Origin: Polyangiaceae bacterium
GTDB taxonomy: Bacteria > Myxococcota_A > Polyangia > Polyangiales > Polyangiaceae
Direction of reading: 5' to 3'
Assembly (NCBI GenBank): GCA_020633235.1
Contig: JACKEA010000001.1
Location: 2,108,001-2,172,000 of the forward strand
DNA: 64,000 bases
Shown here: positions 8,800 to 19,058 of the stretch, piece by piece
Layout: each line of letters opens with the position of its first letter
Position numbering within the stretch: the first letter of the stretch is position 1
The notes under the pieces: model-generated
What the model saw: the letters and a program-made list of their open reading frames with translations, nothing else
Told to the model about the DNA's origin: nothing
Database searches by the model: none
Program-made: the position numbers and the translations under genes

Positions 8800-10232
8800 C
8801 CACCGCGGCATTCTTCCAGCACTTCGATCGCCACGCCCATGGCAAGGGCCTCAAGGGTGCGACCACGCACTACTGCCCCGGCTGCGGGCACGGCTTGGCC
8901 CACAAGTACGTGGCGGAGGCCCTGAGCGAGCTGGGCGTGACGGACCGCACGGTGATGATCTCGCCGGTCGGCTGCGCCGTGTTCCTGTTCTACTACTTCG
9001 ACACCGGCAACACGCAGGCGGCCCACGGCCGGGCGCCGGCGGTGGCCCTCGGCCACAAGATGGCGAACCCCGATTCCATCGTGGTGAGCTATCAGGGCGA
9101 CGGTGATCTGGCGTCCATCGGTCTCGCGGAGATCATGCACGCCGCCCAGCTCGGCATTCCCATCACCATCGTGTTCGTCAACAACGCCATCTACGGGATG
9201 ACGGGCGGGCAGATGGCGCCCACCACGCTGATGGGCCAGTGGTCGACCACCACGCCGGAAGGCCGCGGCCCGATGCAAGGGCCGCCCATGCGCGTCAGCG
9301 AGGTCATCGCCGAGCTCGACGGAGCCAGCTACGTGGAGCGCGTCGCGCTTTTCGACCAGAAGCATCGCAAGCGCGCCAAGCAGGCCATCAAGAAGGCCGT
9401 GCAACTGCAGGTGGAAGGCCGCGGCTTCGCTTTCGTGGAGGTGCTCTCGGAGTGCCCCACGCACTGGGGCATGACGTCGCTGGAGGCCGAAGCCCACGTG
9501 CGCGACGTGATGTCGAAGCAGTATCCCATCGGCGTGGTCAAGGACGAGACGCGGGAGCCCTGGTTCTTCCCGCCGAAGCCCGACTTCGATCCGGACAAGC
9601 TCTTGGAGGTGGTGGACGCGAGCCGCGTGAAGCCGCCCGCCTTCTGCGACAAGTTCCCGGAGCACATCGACCCGGTGGACGTGTCCTTGAAGCTCGCGGG
9701 AGCCGGTGGCGACGGCGCCCAGACGGCGGCCTATCTCATCACCCGCGCTGCCATCAACGAGGGCTTCGACGCCACCCACATCCCGAGCTACGGCCCGGAG
9801 TCCCGCGGCGGCACCAGCTACGCCGACGTGCACGTGGCCAAGCACGAGGTGCTCTCTCCGGGGGCGCCGTCCCCCCATGCGCTGGTCGCCTTCAACGCAC
9901 CCAGCCTGGACAAGTTCGCCGGCACGGTGCGCTCCGGCGGCGTGGTGATCTACGACAGCAGCGTGATCACCGGGGAGCCCACGCTGCCCGCCGGCGTGAA
10001 GGCGTATCCCGTGCCCTGTGCGGAGATCGCCAACAGTCTCGGATCGCCCTTGGTGAAGAACGTGGTCGCCCTGGGCGCCCTCCAGCAGGCGACGGGCCTG
10101 CTCGCGGAGGAGTCGATTCTCACGGCGCTGCGCATGAGCCTGGCGGAGAAGGGCGCCCTCATTCCGGTGAACGAAGAAGCCTTCAGGTGGGGCGCCAAGG
10201 CGGTGAGAGAAGGCATCACGCATCTGACCTGA
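8796..10232 (+). CDS. 2-oxoacid:ferredoxin oxidoreductase, fused beta + gamma subunits
   Basis: A 478-residue fusion. The N-terminal thiamine-diphosphate beta domain (about 1-290) shows the cluster ligand motif CPGCGHG, the TPP site GDGDLASIG and NNAIYGMTGGQM. The C-terminal gamma domain (about 300-478) shows GAGGDGAQTAAYL and SYGPESRGGTSYADV. With the preceding ferredoxin-alpha fusion it reconstitutes all four classical subunits in two polypeptides. The start overlaps the upstream stop by 4 bases, so the pair is translationally coupled. A hairpin follows at 10239. Confidence 0.93.
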   Translation: MTTAAFFQHFDRHAHGKGLKGATTHYCPGCGHGLAHKYVAEALSELGVTDRTVMISPVGCAVFLFYYFDTGNTQAAHGRAPAVALGHKMANPDSIVVSYQGDGDLASIGLAEIMHAAQLGIPITIVFVNNAIYGMTGGQMAPTTLMGQWSTTTPEGRGPMQGPPMRVSEVIAELDGASYVERVALFDQKHRKRAKQAIKKAVQLQVEGRGFAFVEVLSECPTHWGMTSLEAEAHVRDVMSKQYPIGVVKDETREPWFFPPKPDFDPDKLLEVVDASRVKPPAFCDKFPEHIDPVDVSLKLAGAGGDGAQTAAYLITRAAINEGFDATHIPSYGPESRGGTSYADVHVAKHEVLSPGAPSPHALVAFNAPSLDKFAGTVRSGGVVIYDSSVITGEPTLPAGVKAYPVPCAEIANSLGSPLVKNVVALGALQQATGLLAEESILTALRMSLAEKGALIPVNEEAFRWGAKAVREGITHLT

Positions 10233-10238
10233 GGGCTC

Positions 10239-10266
10239 GCCGCGGTGTGACCGCGGCGGACCGACA
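10239..10266 (+). terminator. Hairpin and copy of a dispersed intergenic element
   Basis: GCCGCGG-TGTGA-CCGCGGC forms a perfect 7-bp stem 6 bases after the oxidoreductase stop, followed by CGGACCGACAAACCC without a T tract. A near-identical sequence lies just after the deacetylase gene at 36926-36952. It may act as a weak or Rho-assisted terminator or be an intergenic repeat. Confidence 0.4.
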
Positions 10267-10320
10267 AACCCTCTCTCCCGGCATGGGTGGTGAGGGCGGT
10301 TCTTGATAGACTCCCCCGCC

Positions 10321-11766
10321 ATGAGGCGTCTTCCGCTGTTGGTTTGTCTTTCACTGGTGGGTTGTGGCGGCCCCGGTCTGCCCACCGGCAGCAAGCGCGA
10401 GTCCGGGCAGAGCACGCTGATGAGCCAGACCTACGCGGGCAAGAACCGCTGCGCTTCGGAGTCTCACGACCGCCCGTTCGTGATCGAGTGGGATGCCACG
10501 GACGTCTCCAGCTTCGAGGGGCGCGCGGCGAAGGACATCGTCTTCGTGCGCTATCAGGGCTGCGAGCTCGAGGTGCTCGATGGCTGCTCCGACGACTCCA
10601 TTCCGGGCAAGTACGGCAGCTACGGTCCGCCGCAGTGGACCAGCGGCTCCGTGGAGAAGATGAACATCGAGAACGAAGCGGAGCTGTACGCCAATCTGCC
10701 CCTCGGCGCGGCGACCCTGGGTGGCCGGGTGCAAGCCGGAGAAACGTTCGCGATGGAGTACTTCGTGAGCGGCATCGAAACGGCGACTCGGGAGAAGATG
10801 TTTCGCGGCACCATTCGCGAGAACCCCGCGTGCGACAGCGCGACGCATTTCGTCTACGCCTACAACCTCGGCGCCTTCGAGCTGGAGTCCACGGACAGCT
10901 CCCGGCAGAGCGCGGGGGCCAGCGTCGCGGGCGTAGGGGCCGGCGGCGAACGGCGGACGCGGGGCAAGGCCGTGAAGAAGGGCGGCGAGCTGTCGAGCTG
11001 TCGCGGGAGCTCGGCGAAGGACGTGCACACCTGCCGGGTTCCGATCCGTCTCACGCTCAAGCCCATTTTGCCGGGCAACGATGCGGCCCCGCCGCCGCCG
11101 TCGCCGGAGCAAGTGTCGAAGGGCGAGGCCATGGACCAGGCCAACAAGCACCGCATGGCCGCCATGCAGAAGTTCCAGGCCAAGGACGGCGCCGGCTGCG
11201 TGGCGGAATTCGACGCGGCGGACCGCCTGGACCCCGATCCCACGCGCCGCTCCACGAACCCGGCGGTGGGACTGCAGACCCGCGCGCTGTGCGAGATGCT
11301 CGCGGGGCAGTGCGCCGTGGGCAAGCGCCACGCTCGCTTGGTCAAGGAGCAGAGCGGCGGCGGGCTGCCGCCGGAGCAAATGGATCAACTGGTGAGCGAC
11401 CTGGCGGGGCAGTTCTGCACCGGCGACGCTGGGCTCGACGCCTGGGACAAGCTGGTGCGCGCCGACCGCCACCTGCGGGAGGCCGCGGCCAAGAACGACG
11501 GCGCGACGTGTGTGCGCGAAGCGGCGGCGTTGGACAAGGCGCTCAAAGCGGTGCCTGAGCCGGACCAGTATCGCAAGTACCAGAAGAGCAGCGCCGAGCA
11601 CGCGCTGGCGCTGGCTCCGTCGTGCGCGGCCAAGGGCGGGCGCTGCGCCGATGCCCGGCGCCTGGCGAAGAAGTACTACCAGTCCATCGGCAACGCCGCC
11701 GGCGCTCAGGAGCCCGTGTTCTCACGCTCGTTCGACGCGCAGTACCCCGAGTGCAAGGGCAAGTGA
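10321..11766 (+). CDS. Hypothetical lipoprotein
   Basis: A 481-residue predicted lipoprotein; the ATG at 10321 gives MRRLPLLVCLSLVGCGG with a clear lipobox. The first half (about 30-200) is probably beta-rich and binds no cofactor I can recognise. The second half (about 255-480) is helical with regularly spaced Cys residues and Lys/Asp-rich repeats, resembling TPR-like segments of other myxobacterial lipoproteins. I do not recognise the family. It ends 1 base before the end of the convergent pyrB gene. Confidence 0.75.
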   Translation: MRRLPLLVCLSLVGCGGPGLPTGSKRESGQSTLMSQTYAGKNRCASESHDRPFVIEWDATDVSSFEGRAAKDIVFVRYQGCELEVLDGCSDDSIPGKYGSYGPPQWTSGSVEKMNIENEAELYANLPLGAATLGGRVQAGETFAMEYFVSGIETATREKMFRGTIRENPACDSATHFVYAYNLGAFELESTDSSRQSAGASVAGVGAGGERRTRGKAVKKGGELSSCRGSSAKDVHTCRVPIRLTLKPILPGNDAAPPPPSPEQVSKGEAMDQANKHRMAAMQKFQAKDGAGCVAEFDAADRLDPDPTRRSTNPAVGLQTRALCEMLAGQCAVGKRHARLVKEQSGGGLPPEQMDQLVSDLAGQFCTGDAGLDAWDKLVRADRHLREAAAKNDGATCVREAAALDKALKAVPEPDQYRKYQKSSAEHALALAPSCAAKGGRCADARRLAKKYYQSIGNAAGAQEPVFSRSFDAQYPECKGK

Positions 11767-11767
11767 C

Positions 11768-12702
<935 letters not shown>

Positions 12703-12706
<4 letters not shown>

Positions 12707-13254
12707 ATGAAGCTCGGCGGTACGGAGCGGGCTCCGGTGGAGTGGACGATGGCGCGAAGCCCCAGGGCGTCGTCGAGCACGTCGACGCGATCTTCCGCTT
12801 CGAGGCTGACGGTGGCGACCACGTAGTCGGGTTGGATGGGGAGCTCGCGGCCCCCGCGATCGACCAGCGCGGCGAGCTCCACGCGCTTCGGGCGGCCGTA
12901 GTCCATGAGCGCGTCGATGGCCGCGCGCACCGTGCGACCCGTGAACACGACGTCGTCGACCAGGATGACGTGCTTGCCCTCCAGAGCGAAGGGGATCTCG
13001 CTGGGACCGATGCGAGGGTTCGGCAAGGCGGTGGCGGCGTCATCGCGGTACAGGGTGATGTCCACGGTGCCCATCGGCAGATCCCGGCCCTCGAGCTCCT
13101 TCACCCATCGGGCAATCTCGCGAGCGACCGGCACGCCGCCGCGGCGCACACCCACCAGCACCAAGTCGTCGGCCCCGGCGTGGCGTTCGACGATCTCACC
13201 CGCAAGGCGACGAAGGCCGCGCGTTGCGGCTTCGGCATCGAGCATCACGCGCAT
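12703..13254 (-). CDS. pyrR: PyrR: bifunctional pyrimidine regulator / uracil phosphoribosyltransferase
   Basis: A 183-residue type I phosphoribosyltransferase-fold protein. The PRPP loop is HVILVDDVVFTGRTVRAA; the family-specific LVGVRRGGVPVAREIA and DITLYRDD segments are present. In Gram-positive bacteria PyrR binds pyr mRNA to cause attenuation. I see no attenuator-like structure in the short upstream region here, so the regulatory role is inferred. It is the first gene of the pyrRB pair and diverges from the cardiolipin synthase gene. Confidence 0.94.
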
Positions 13255-13376
13255 GGCGCTCGCGATCTAACATGGCTGCCCGGGGCGGCGCGCGGCGGGC
13301 TCGATTGCTCAATGATCATCGACAGTTGAGGTGCGGACGTCGCGTCCTGTTGCGCCGCGGCTTAGCGTGGCCCTGC

Positions 13377-14840
13377 ATGCTCGAGCAGCTCGACCACCTG
13401 CTCTCTCACTTCGCGCTGTATCTGGGCGTGGCGGTCGAGGTGCTCGCGCTCGCGCTGGTGCCGCTGGTGTTGCTGCGACGCAAGGAGCCGTCGAGCACGT
13501 TTGCGTGGATCCTGACGCTGGTGTTCCTGCCGGGGCTCGGTGCCGCCTTGTTCCTGCTGCACGGTCGGGATCGCGTGCGCTGGCCCGCGCGGCGCAAGCG
13601 CGCAGCCGACGAGGTGCTGACGTCTCGGCTGGATCACGCACGACGCGAGACACGGGTGGACCCGAGCGGTGCCGTCGGCGAGCTCGACGAAGCCGAGCGC
13701 TGCATCTTCCGCGTGTGCGAAGGGCTCGGGCCGCTGGTGGAGGTGAGCCACGGCAATCGGGTCGAGCTGTACGAGAACGGCGGCGTTGCCCAGAACGCCA
13801 TCAATGCCGCGATCGAGGGAGCCCAGGAGAGCGCTTTCGCGGAGTACTACCTGATCCGCGATGACGACACCGGCGCGCGCTTTCGGGAGCGCATGACCCA
13901 GGCCGCGGCTCGTGGCGTGGACGTGCGGCTCCTGATCGACGCCTACGGGTGCTTTTGGCTGCGCAAACGTTGGTTTCTTCCGCTGCGGCGAGCCAAGGCC
14001 AAGGTAGCGCAGTTCCTGCCGCTGAAGATGGCGCTCACGCTGCCGATGAACCTGCGAACGCACCGCAAGATCGTGGTCGTAGACGGTCGCGTGGCGTTCA
14101 CCGGGGGGCTCAACGTGGGTGACGAGTACGTGCGCGAAACCGGCGGCAAGCCCGCCTGGCGTGACACCCACGTGCGTATCGAGGGGCCCGCCGTGGCTTC
14201 TCTCTCCAGTGTGTTCCTGCGCGATTGGCACTTCATGACGGGAAGCGAGGAGCTTCCGGAGCGTTTCTTCCCAGATACGGGCCAGCCCGGCGACGCCGTG
14301 GTGGCGGTGGTGCCCAGTGGGCCTGACGAAGGTCGCGAGGCGATCCATCGCGTCTTCTTCAGCGCCATCGTGGGCGCTCGGCGCCGAGTGTGGATCACCA
14401 CGCCGTACTTCGTTCCGGACCGAGCGCTGCTGGTTGCCCTGGAGACCGCCGCCCGCCGCGGCGTGGAGGTGAAGCTCTTGCTCCCCGGGCACAGCAATCA
14501 TCGGGTCACCCAACAGGCAGGGCGCAGCTACTTCACGGAGCTCCTGGAGTCGGGCGTGCAGGTGTTCGAGTACCTGCCCGGAATGATCCATTCCAAGACC
14601 ATGCTGGTGGACGACGAGATCTCGCTGGTGGGCAGCGCCAACATGGACGTGCGCAGCTTCCGGCTGAACTTCGAGGTGCACACCCTGGTGCACGATCGCA
14701 GCTTGGCGCAGGAGCTTGAGGCGGCGTTCCTGCGCGATTGCGAGGCCTCCCGCGCCATCGAGCTCGATCGCTGGCGTCACCGCCCCTGGCTCGAACGGGT
14801 CGGCGAAGGCGCCGCGCGCCTCGTTTCTCCGATCCTTTGA
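13377..14840 (+). CDS. cls: Cardiolipin synthase (phospholipase D family)
   Basis: A 487-residue protein with two N-terminal membrane segments (about residues 10-30 and 40-60) followed by two PLD domains. The HKD motifs are intact: HRKIVVVDGRVAFTGG near residue 230 and HSKTMLVDDEISLVGSANMD near residue 405. This layout is typical of bacterial ClsA, which condenses two phosphatidylglycerols into cardiolipin. The ATG at 13377 sits directly before the first membrane helix. Confidence 0.92.
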   Translation: MLEQLDHLLSHFALYLGVAVEVLALALVPLVLLRRKEPSSTFAWILTLVFLPGLGAALFLLHGRDRVRWPARRKRAADEVLTSRLDHARRETRVDPSGAVGELDEAERCIFRVCEGLGPLVEVSHGNRVELYENGGVAQNAINAAIEGAQESAFAEYYLIRDDDTGARFRERMTQAAARGVDVRLLIDAYGCFWLRKRWFLPLRRAKAKVAQFLPLKMALTLPMNLRTHRKIVVVDGRVAFTGGLNVGDEYVRETGGKPAWRDTHVRIEGPAVASLSSVFLRDWHFMTGSEELPERFFPDTGQPGDAVVAVVPSGPDEGREAIHRVFFSAIVGARRRVWITTPYFVPDRALLVALETAARRGVEVKLLLPGHSNHRVTQQAGRSYFTELLESGVQVFEYLPGMIHSKTMLVDDEISLVGSANMDVRSFRLNFEVHTLVHDRSLAQELEAAFLRDCEASRAIELDRWRHRPWLERVGEGAARLVSPIL

Positions 14841-14945
14841 TGGGATTGTCGGTTCACCGCGAGTCTTCGCGGCCCGCCGGCGTGGTCCGAAAGTGTCGAA
14901 CGCCCGTTCCGCCCCGCGCTGATAGCTTCGAGGACGGAGGTACTC

Positions 14946-16703
14946 ATGAACGACCGGCTTGGCTTGGCTCGGAAGCTTCCGCTCGCCGCTGTGGCGCTTG
15001 GCGGACTGCTCGTGGTGGGACAGGCGCGCGCGGCAGGCCCGTACAGCCTGTACGTGACGGTTTCGGGCGCCGGCAACCACGACGGCTCGTCCCTCGCGAA
15101 CGCCATGACCCTGGCAGAGGCCACGCAGGCGGCCGTCGCCGGGGACGTCGTCTTCGTGCAAAAGGGGCTGTACCAGCTGCCTCAGCTCACGACCTCCTTC
15201 AACCACTCCGGCACCGCCCAGAACCCCATCGTGTGGGAAGGCGAGATCTCGGACGCCGACCTCAGCTGGGAAGCCGAGAAGCCCAAGCCCACGCTCTCGA
15301 GCGATGGCTCGAACAGCACGGTGCTGGCGTCGGCCATCGCCGCGAACGGTCAGATCCACATCGGTGGCGACTACCAGACCTTTCGGAACATCGTGTTCCA
15401 GGAAGACGCGCCGGGGCGCGGGCTGGTCGAGATCACCGGCGATTTCGTGACGGTGGAGTCCTGCGCGTCGAAGTACCCGTCCAACGTCTCCAGCTCCTCG
15501 AACCATACCTGGATGGTGTACGGGCACGACGTCACGTTCCGCCAGTCGAGCTTCTACAACGGCTCGCGCACCATCCTGTGGGTGCGCAAGAGCGGTGCCG
15601 GTACCGCGGACAACTTCCTGATGGAGCAGTGCAAGCTGACGGGCGCCAACAACCACCCGCCGATTCAGATCATGCCCACCACGAACTCCTCCAGCGCGGA
15701 GACCATCAAGCACCCGATCGTTCGCAGCAGTGTGTTCATCGACAACCCCTACAGCGATGGCATCTACTCGCGCCAGAACGAGCAGGGCGCTTTCTACAAC
15801 AACCTGTTCATTCGCTCGAGCACCCCCTACAGCGTGGATGTCCACACCGGCATCAACGCCGTCTGCGACACCTTGGGCAGCATCGTCGCCTACAACACGA
15901 TCGTGGAGTCGGGCGGCAACATCATCTTCAATCGCGCGGAAAATCAGGTCTATTTCTTCAACAACCTGGTCTACCTCACGGCGGCGCCGTCGGGCCTGCC
16001 ATACCGCTACGACAATCCCTTCGACGCTATCACCGGCCACAAGAACGACTACAACCTGTGGTACTCGACCAGCGGAAACATCGGGAGCATGAGCTGTGAT
16101 CTCGGCTCCATGCCGTCGACCACGCTGGCCAACATCTTCTCCGCCTACGGTTTCGAAGAGCATTCGCTGATCCAGGTGGCTCCGGAGTTCGTGGACGCAT
16201 CCTCCGACGACTACGCTCCGGCCAACGCGACTTCGAAGCAGGTCGGCGCCGCTCTGCCCATCACCAAGGCGGCCGGCTTCTGGATGGACATCACGGACGA
16301 CTTCTACGGCAACGCGCGCGACGCCCAGAAGCCCACCATCGGCGCCATCGAGTACGGCTCCAGCCCGGGAGGCGCAGGCGGAACGGGCGGAACGGCGGGG
16401 GCCGCGGGCGCTGCCAGCGGTGGCGCCGCCGGCAGCGGCGCCGGCGGCGGCGCGGGACAGGGGAGCGGGGGCAGCGCGGGGCAGGCCACCGGCGGCACCG
16501 GCGGCGCTAGCGGTTCCGGCACCGGCGGCACCAGGCGGTAGCGCGGGTGGTGGCGGTTCCGGCACCGGCGGCAGCAGCAGCGCGAAGCCGAGCGAGGACG
16601 ACGGTGGCTGCGGCTGCCGGGCTCCGGCGCGGGCTCCGAGCCGCCCCTCGGCGTAGCGCTCGCGCTCTCCGCCCTGGTGCTCTTCCGCAGGCGCCGCCGC
16701 TAG
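14946..16703 (+). CDS. Secreted beta-helix protein with MYXO-CTERM-like tail, two frameshifts
   Basis: The signal peptide (residues 1-29, ending ARAA) is followed by a right-handed parallel beta-helix of the pectate-lyase-like type (about 35-440, many NN and turn residues) and a Gly/Ser/Ala-rich linker. The unbroken frame stops at 16541. One extra base near 16533 and one missing G near 16618 hide the true end. Correcting both gives DDGGCGCR, a hydrophobic stretch LGVALALSALVLF and five Arg, a MYXO-CTERM-like surface-sorting signal. The corrected stop (16701-16703) overlaps the end of the convergent transporter gene. Enzymatic activity is not predictable. Confidence 0.8.
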
Positions 16704-18286
16704 CGGATGCCGCGGGGCACGAGCACGCGCTCGGCAAGCCCCAGAAGGAAGTCCACCAGCAGCGCGAGCAGCGCTGCGGGACGGCGCCGGACAGGATCAG
16801 ATCGATGTCGTTGAGCTGGAGACCAGTGACAATCGGGTCTCCGAGACCGCCGGCGCCAATGAAGGCTGCCAGCGTTGCGACGCCGATGCTGATCACGGTG
16901 GAGGTGCGAATGCCCGCCATGATCGTGCGCGTGGCCAGCGGCAGCTGCACGCGGAGCAACGTCTGCCGGTTCGTCAGACCCATGCCTCGAGCGGCCTCCA
17001 GCAGATCTGCGTCGACCTCCTTGATCCCGGTGAAGGTGTTGCGGAGGATCGGGAGAAGCGCGTAGAGGAACAATGCTGCGATGGCGGAGCGCGCGCCCAG
17101 CCCGAGCCCGGGGATCAGGATCATGAAGGCCAGGAGCGCGAGGCTCGGAACCGTCTGGATCACCCCCGCCGCGGCCATCACCGGTGTGGCCAAGACCTGC
17201 CGGCAGGTGAGCGAGATGCCGATGGGAACAGCGACCAGCACCGCCAGCAGTACGGCGATCGCCGTGAGCCACATGTGCTGGCCCGCGAGCTTCAGCGTCT
17301 GGCTGCGGCGCGACCACATGAAGGCGAGGAAACCGTGGCTGCGTTCCGAGTGAGCCACCGGCCGTGGCTTCGCGCCCTTCAGTAGGCCTTCCTGCTGCAG
17401 GAAGCCGCGGGCGACCTCGGCGAAGGAGCCACCCTCTTCTTCGACGCGATAGTTCAGCTTCCGCATCTTCTGGTCGTCGATTCGGAAGGCCAGGCGGTTC
17501 AAGAGCTCCCGGAGCTCCGGGTGGCGCTCGAGGGTGTCGGAGCGAACGATCGGTGCGCAGTCGTAGGGCGGGAAGAAGTGCCGGTCGTCCTGGAGAATGC
17601 GGATCGGGTAGCGCAGGAGCTTGCCGTCCGTGGTCCAGGTATCGACGAGGTCGATGCGGTGACTGCGAATCGCCTCGTAGGCCAGGCCGTGCTCCATTCC
17701 GGACATGTGGAAATGTGCAGGCCGTACGCCTTGCCAGCCAGCCCGGATAGCCGTCTTGTCGGTTGAGGGAATTCGTGACTGACGCCCGCGCGGAGCTCCT
17801 GCTCGTGGCTCTTCAGATCCGAGATGGTACGGATTCCGAGCTCCTTGGCGCGGCCTTCATCCATGGCCAGGGCATAGCTGTTGGAGAATCCGAAGGGGCG
17901 AAGCCAGGTGACGTCGAAGCGCTTCTCGAACTCGTCGGCGACGACCAGGTAGGCGCGCAGTGGGTCGCGCACGGGCTCGGCGATCTTCAGATGGATGCTC
18001 CAGCCGGTGCCGGTGTACTCAGGATAGGCGTCGATGTCGCCGTTCTGGAGGGCGGTGAACACCACGGTGGTGCCCCGAGGTTCACCTTGCGCTCCACTCG
18101 GATGTCGGAGTGCGCTTCGATGAGCTGCGCCATCATCTCCGCGAGCAGGCGGTTCTCGGTGAAGTTCTTGCTCCCGATCGCCATCGTCGACGTCGTCGCC
18201 GGCTGCCCCTCGGCGACGCCGCGGAGGAGCAGCACGCCGATCAGCGTGAGGAAGATCCACCAGCGGTGGGCCAGGACTCTAGGCAT
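16700..18286 (-). CDS. Substrate-binding protein fused to permease, quaternary-amine/ergothioneine-type ABC importer, frameshifted
   Basis: Reading across five single-base indels (near 18080, 17769, 17745, 17712 and 16779) gives about 529 residues. Order: signal or anchor helix; an OpuC/ProX-type binding domain (IGSKNFTENRLLAEMMAQL, NGDIDAYPEYTGTGW, FGFSNSYALAM, FFPPYDCAPIVR); then an OpuB-type permease of about six helices with the conserved loop GIKEVDADLLEAARGMGLTN. Such importers carry glycine betaine, choline, carnitine or ergothioneine. In the EgtU and OpuABC fusions I know, the permease comes first; here the binding domain does. The start overlaps the ATPase stop by 8 bases, so the genes are coupled. 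Confidence 0.82.
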
Positions 18287-19022
18287 GCGGGCCCGCCAAG
18301 TGGCTCTGCAGGAATTGACGCACGAACTCGTTCGCCGGGCGCTGGCGGAAGTCCTCTTCCGTGCCGCTCTGCACGATGCTTCCCGCGTCCATGAGCACGA
18401 CGCGATCGGCGAGCTTGAACGCCTCCGCCATGTCGTGGTGACGAGCACGATGGTCTTGTCCACTTGCTCTTCGAGCTGCAGGAACTCGTCGTGGAGCTGA
18501 TCTCGCGTGATGGGATCGAGGGCGCCGAAAGGTTCGTCCATCAAGATGCACGGCGGGTCCAAGGCCAAGGCGCGCGCCACGCCCGCGTTGGCGTTGACCT
18601 CCGGAGAGGTCGCGAGGGAAGCGCGCGGCGTAGTCTTCCGGCAGCAGGTTCACGAGCCGCAAGAGCTCGTCCACGCGCTGCTTCGTCCTCTCCGCGGCCA
18701 CCTTCGAGCGCGCACAGAAGACCGATGTTCTCGGCGACGCTCAGGTGCGAAACAGGCCACCGCGTTGGATCACGTAGCCGATGCTGCGGCGGAGGCGGAT
18801 CACGTCCCACTGGGTGATGTCCTTGCCGTCGAACAGCACGCGACCGCTGGTCGGCTCGATCAGCCGATTGATGAGCTTCATGGTGGTGGTCTTGCCCGAG
18901 CCGCTGGTGCCGATCAGGGACACCGTCTCGCCGGCAGCGACGTCGAGGTCAGCCCGCTGACCGCCGCGACCTCCTTGCCCTCGAGGTCGACGAAGACCTT
19001 GGAAACGTCGAAGCTCGATCAA
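18279..19022 (-). CDS. ABC importer ATPase (quaternary-amine type), frameshifted
   Basis: About six one-base losses (near 19015, 18956, 18755, 18708, 18597 and 18438) split the frame. Joined, it is an ATPase of about 249 residues with Walker A GTSGSGKTT, the Q-loop segment VIQRGGLF, signature LSGGQRQR, Walker B ILMDEPFGALDP and the switch His in VTHDMAEAF. It is closest in type to OpuCA/OsmV-like ATPases but ends without the CBS domains those often carry, so CBS-based osmotic gating is not expected. The N-terminal start is uncertain. It lies between the methyltransferase fusion and the binding-protein/permease gene on the same strand. Confidence 0.82.
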
Positions 19023-19058
19023 ACCGAAGTCACCGCTGCAGCGCTCCGGTCGCGGTGA

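Noticed and set aside
13362..16565. 1067-residue minus-strand frame across cls and the beta-helix gene
   Set aside because: It runs opposite two convincing genes and its composition is that of a third-position shadow.
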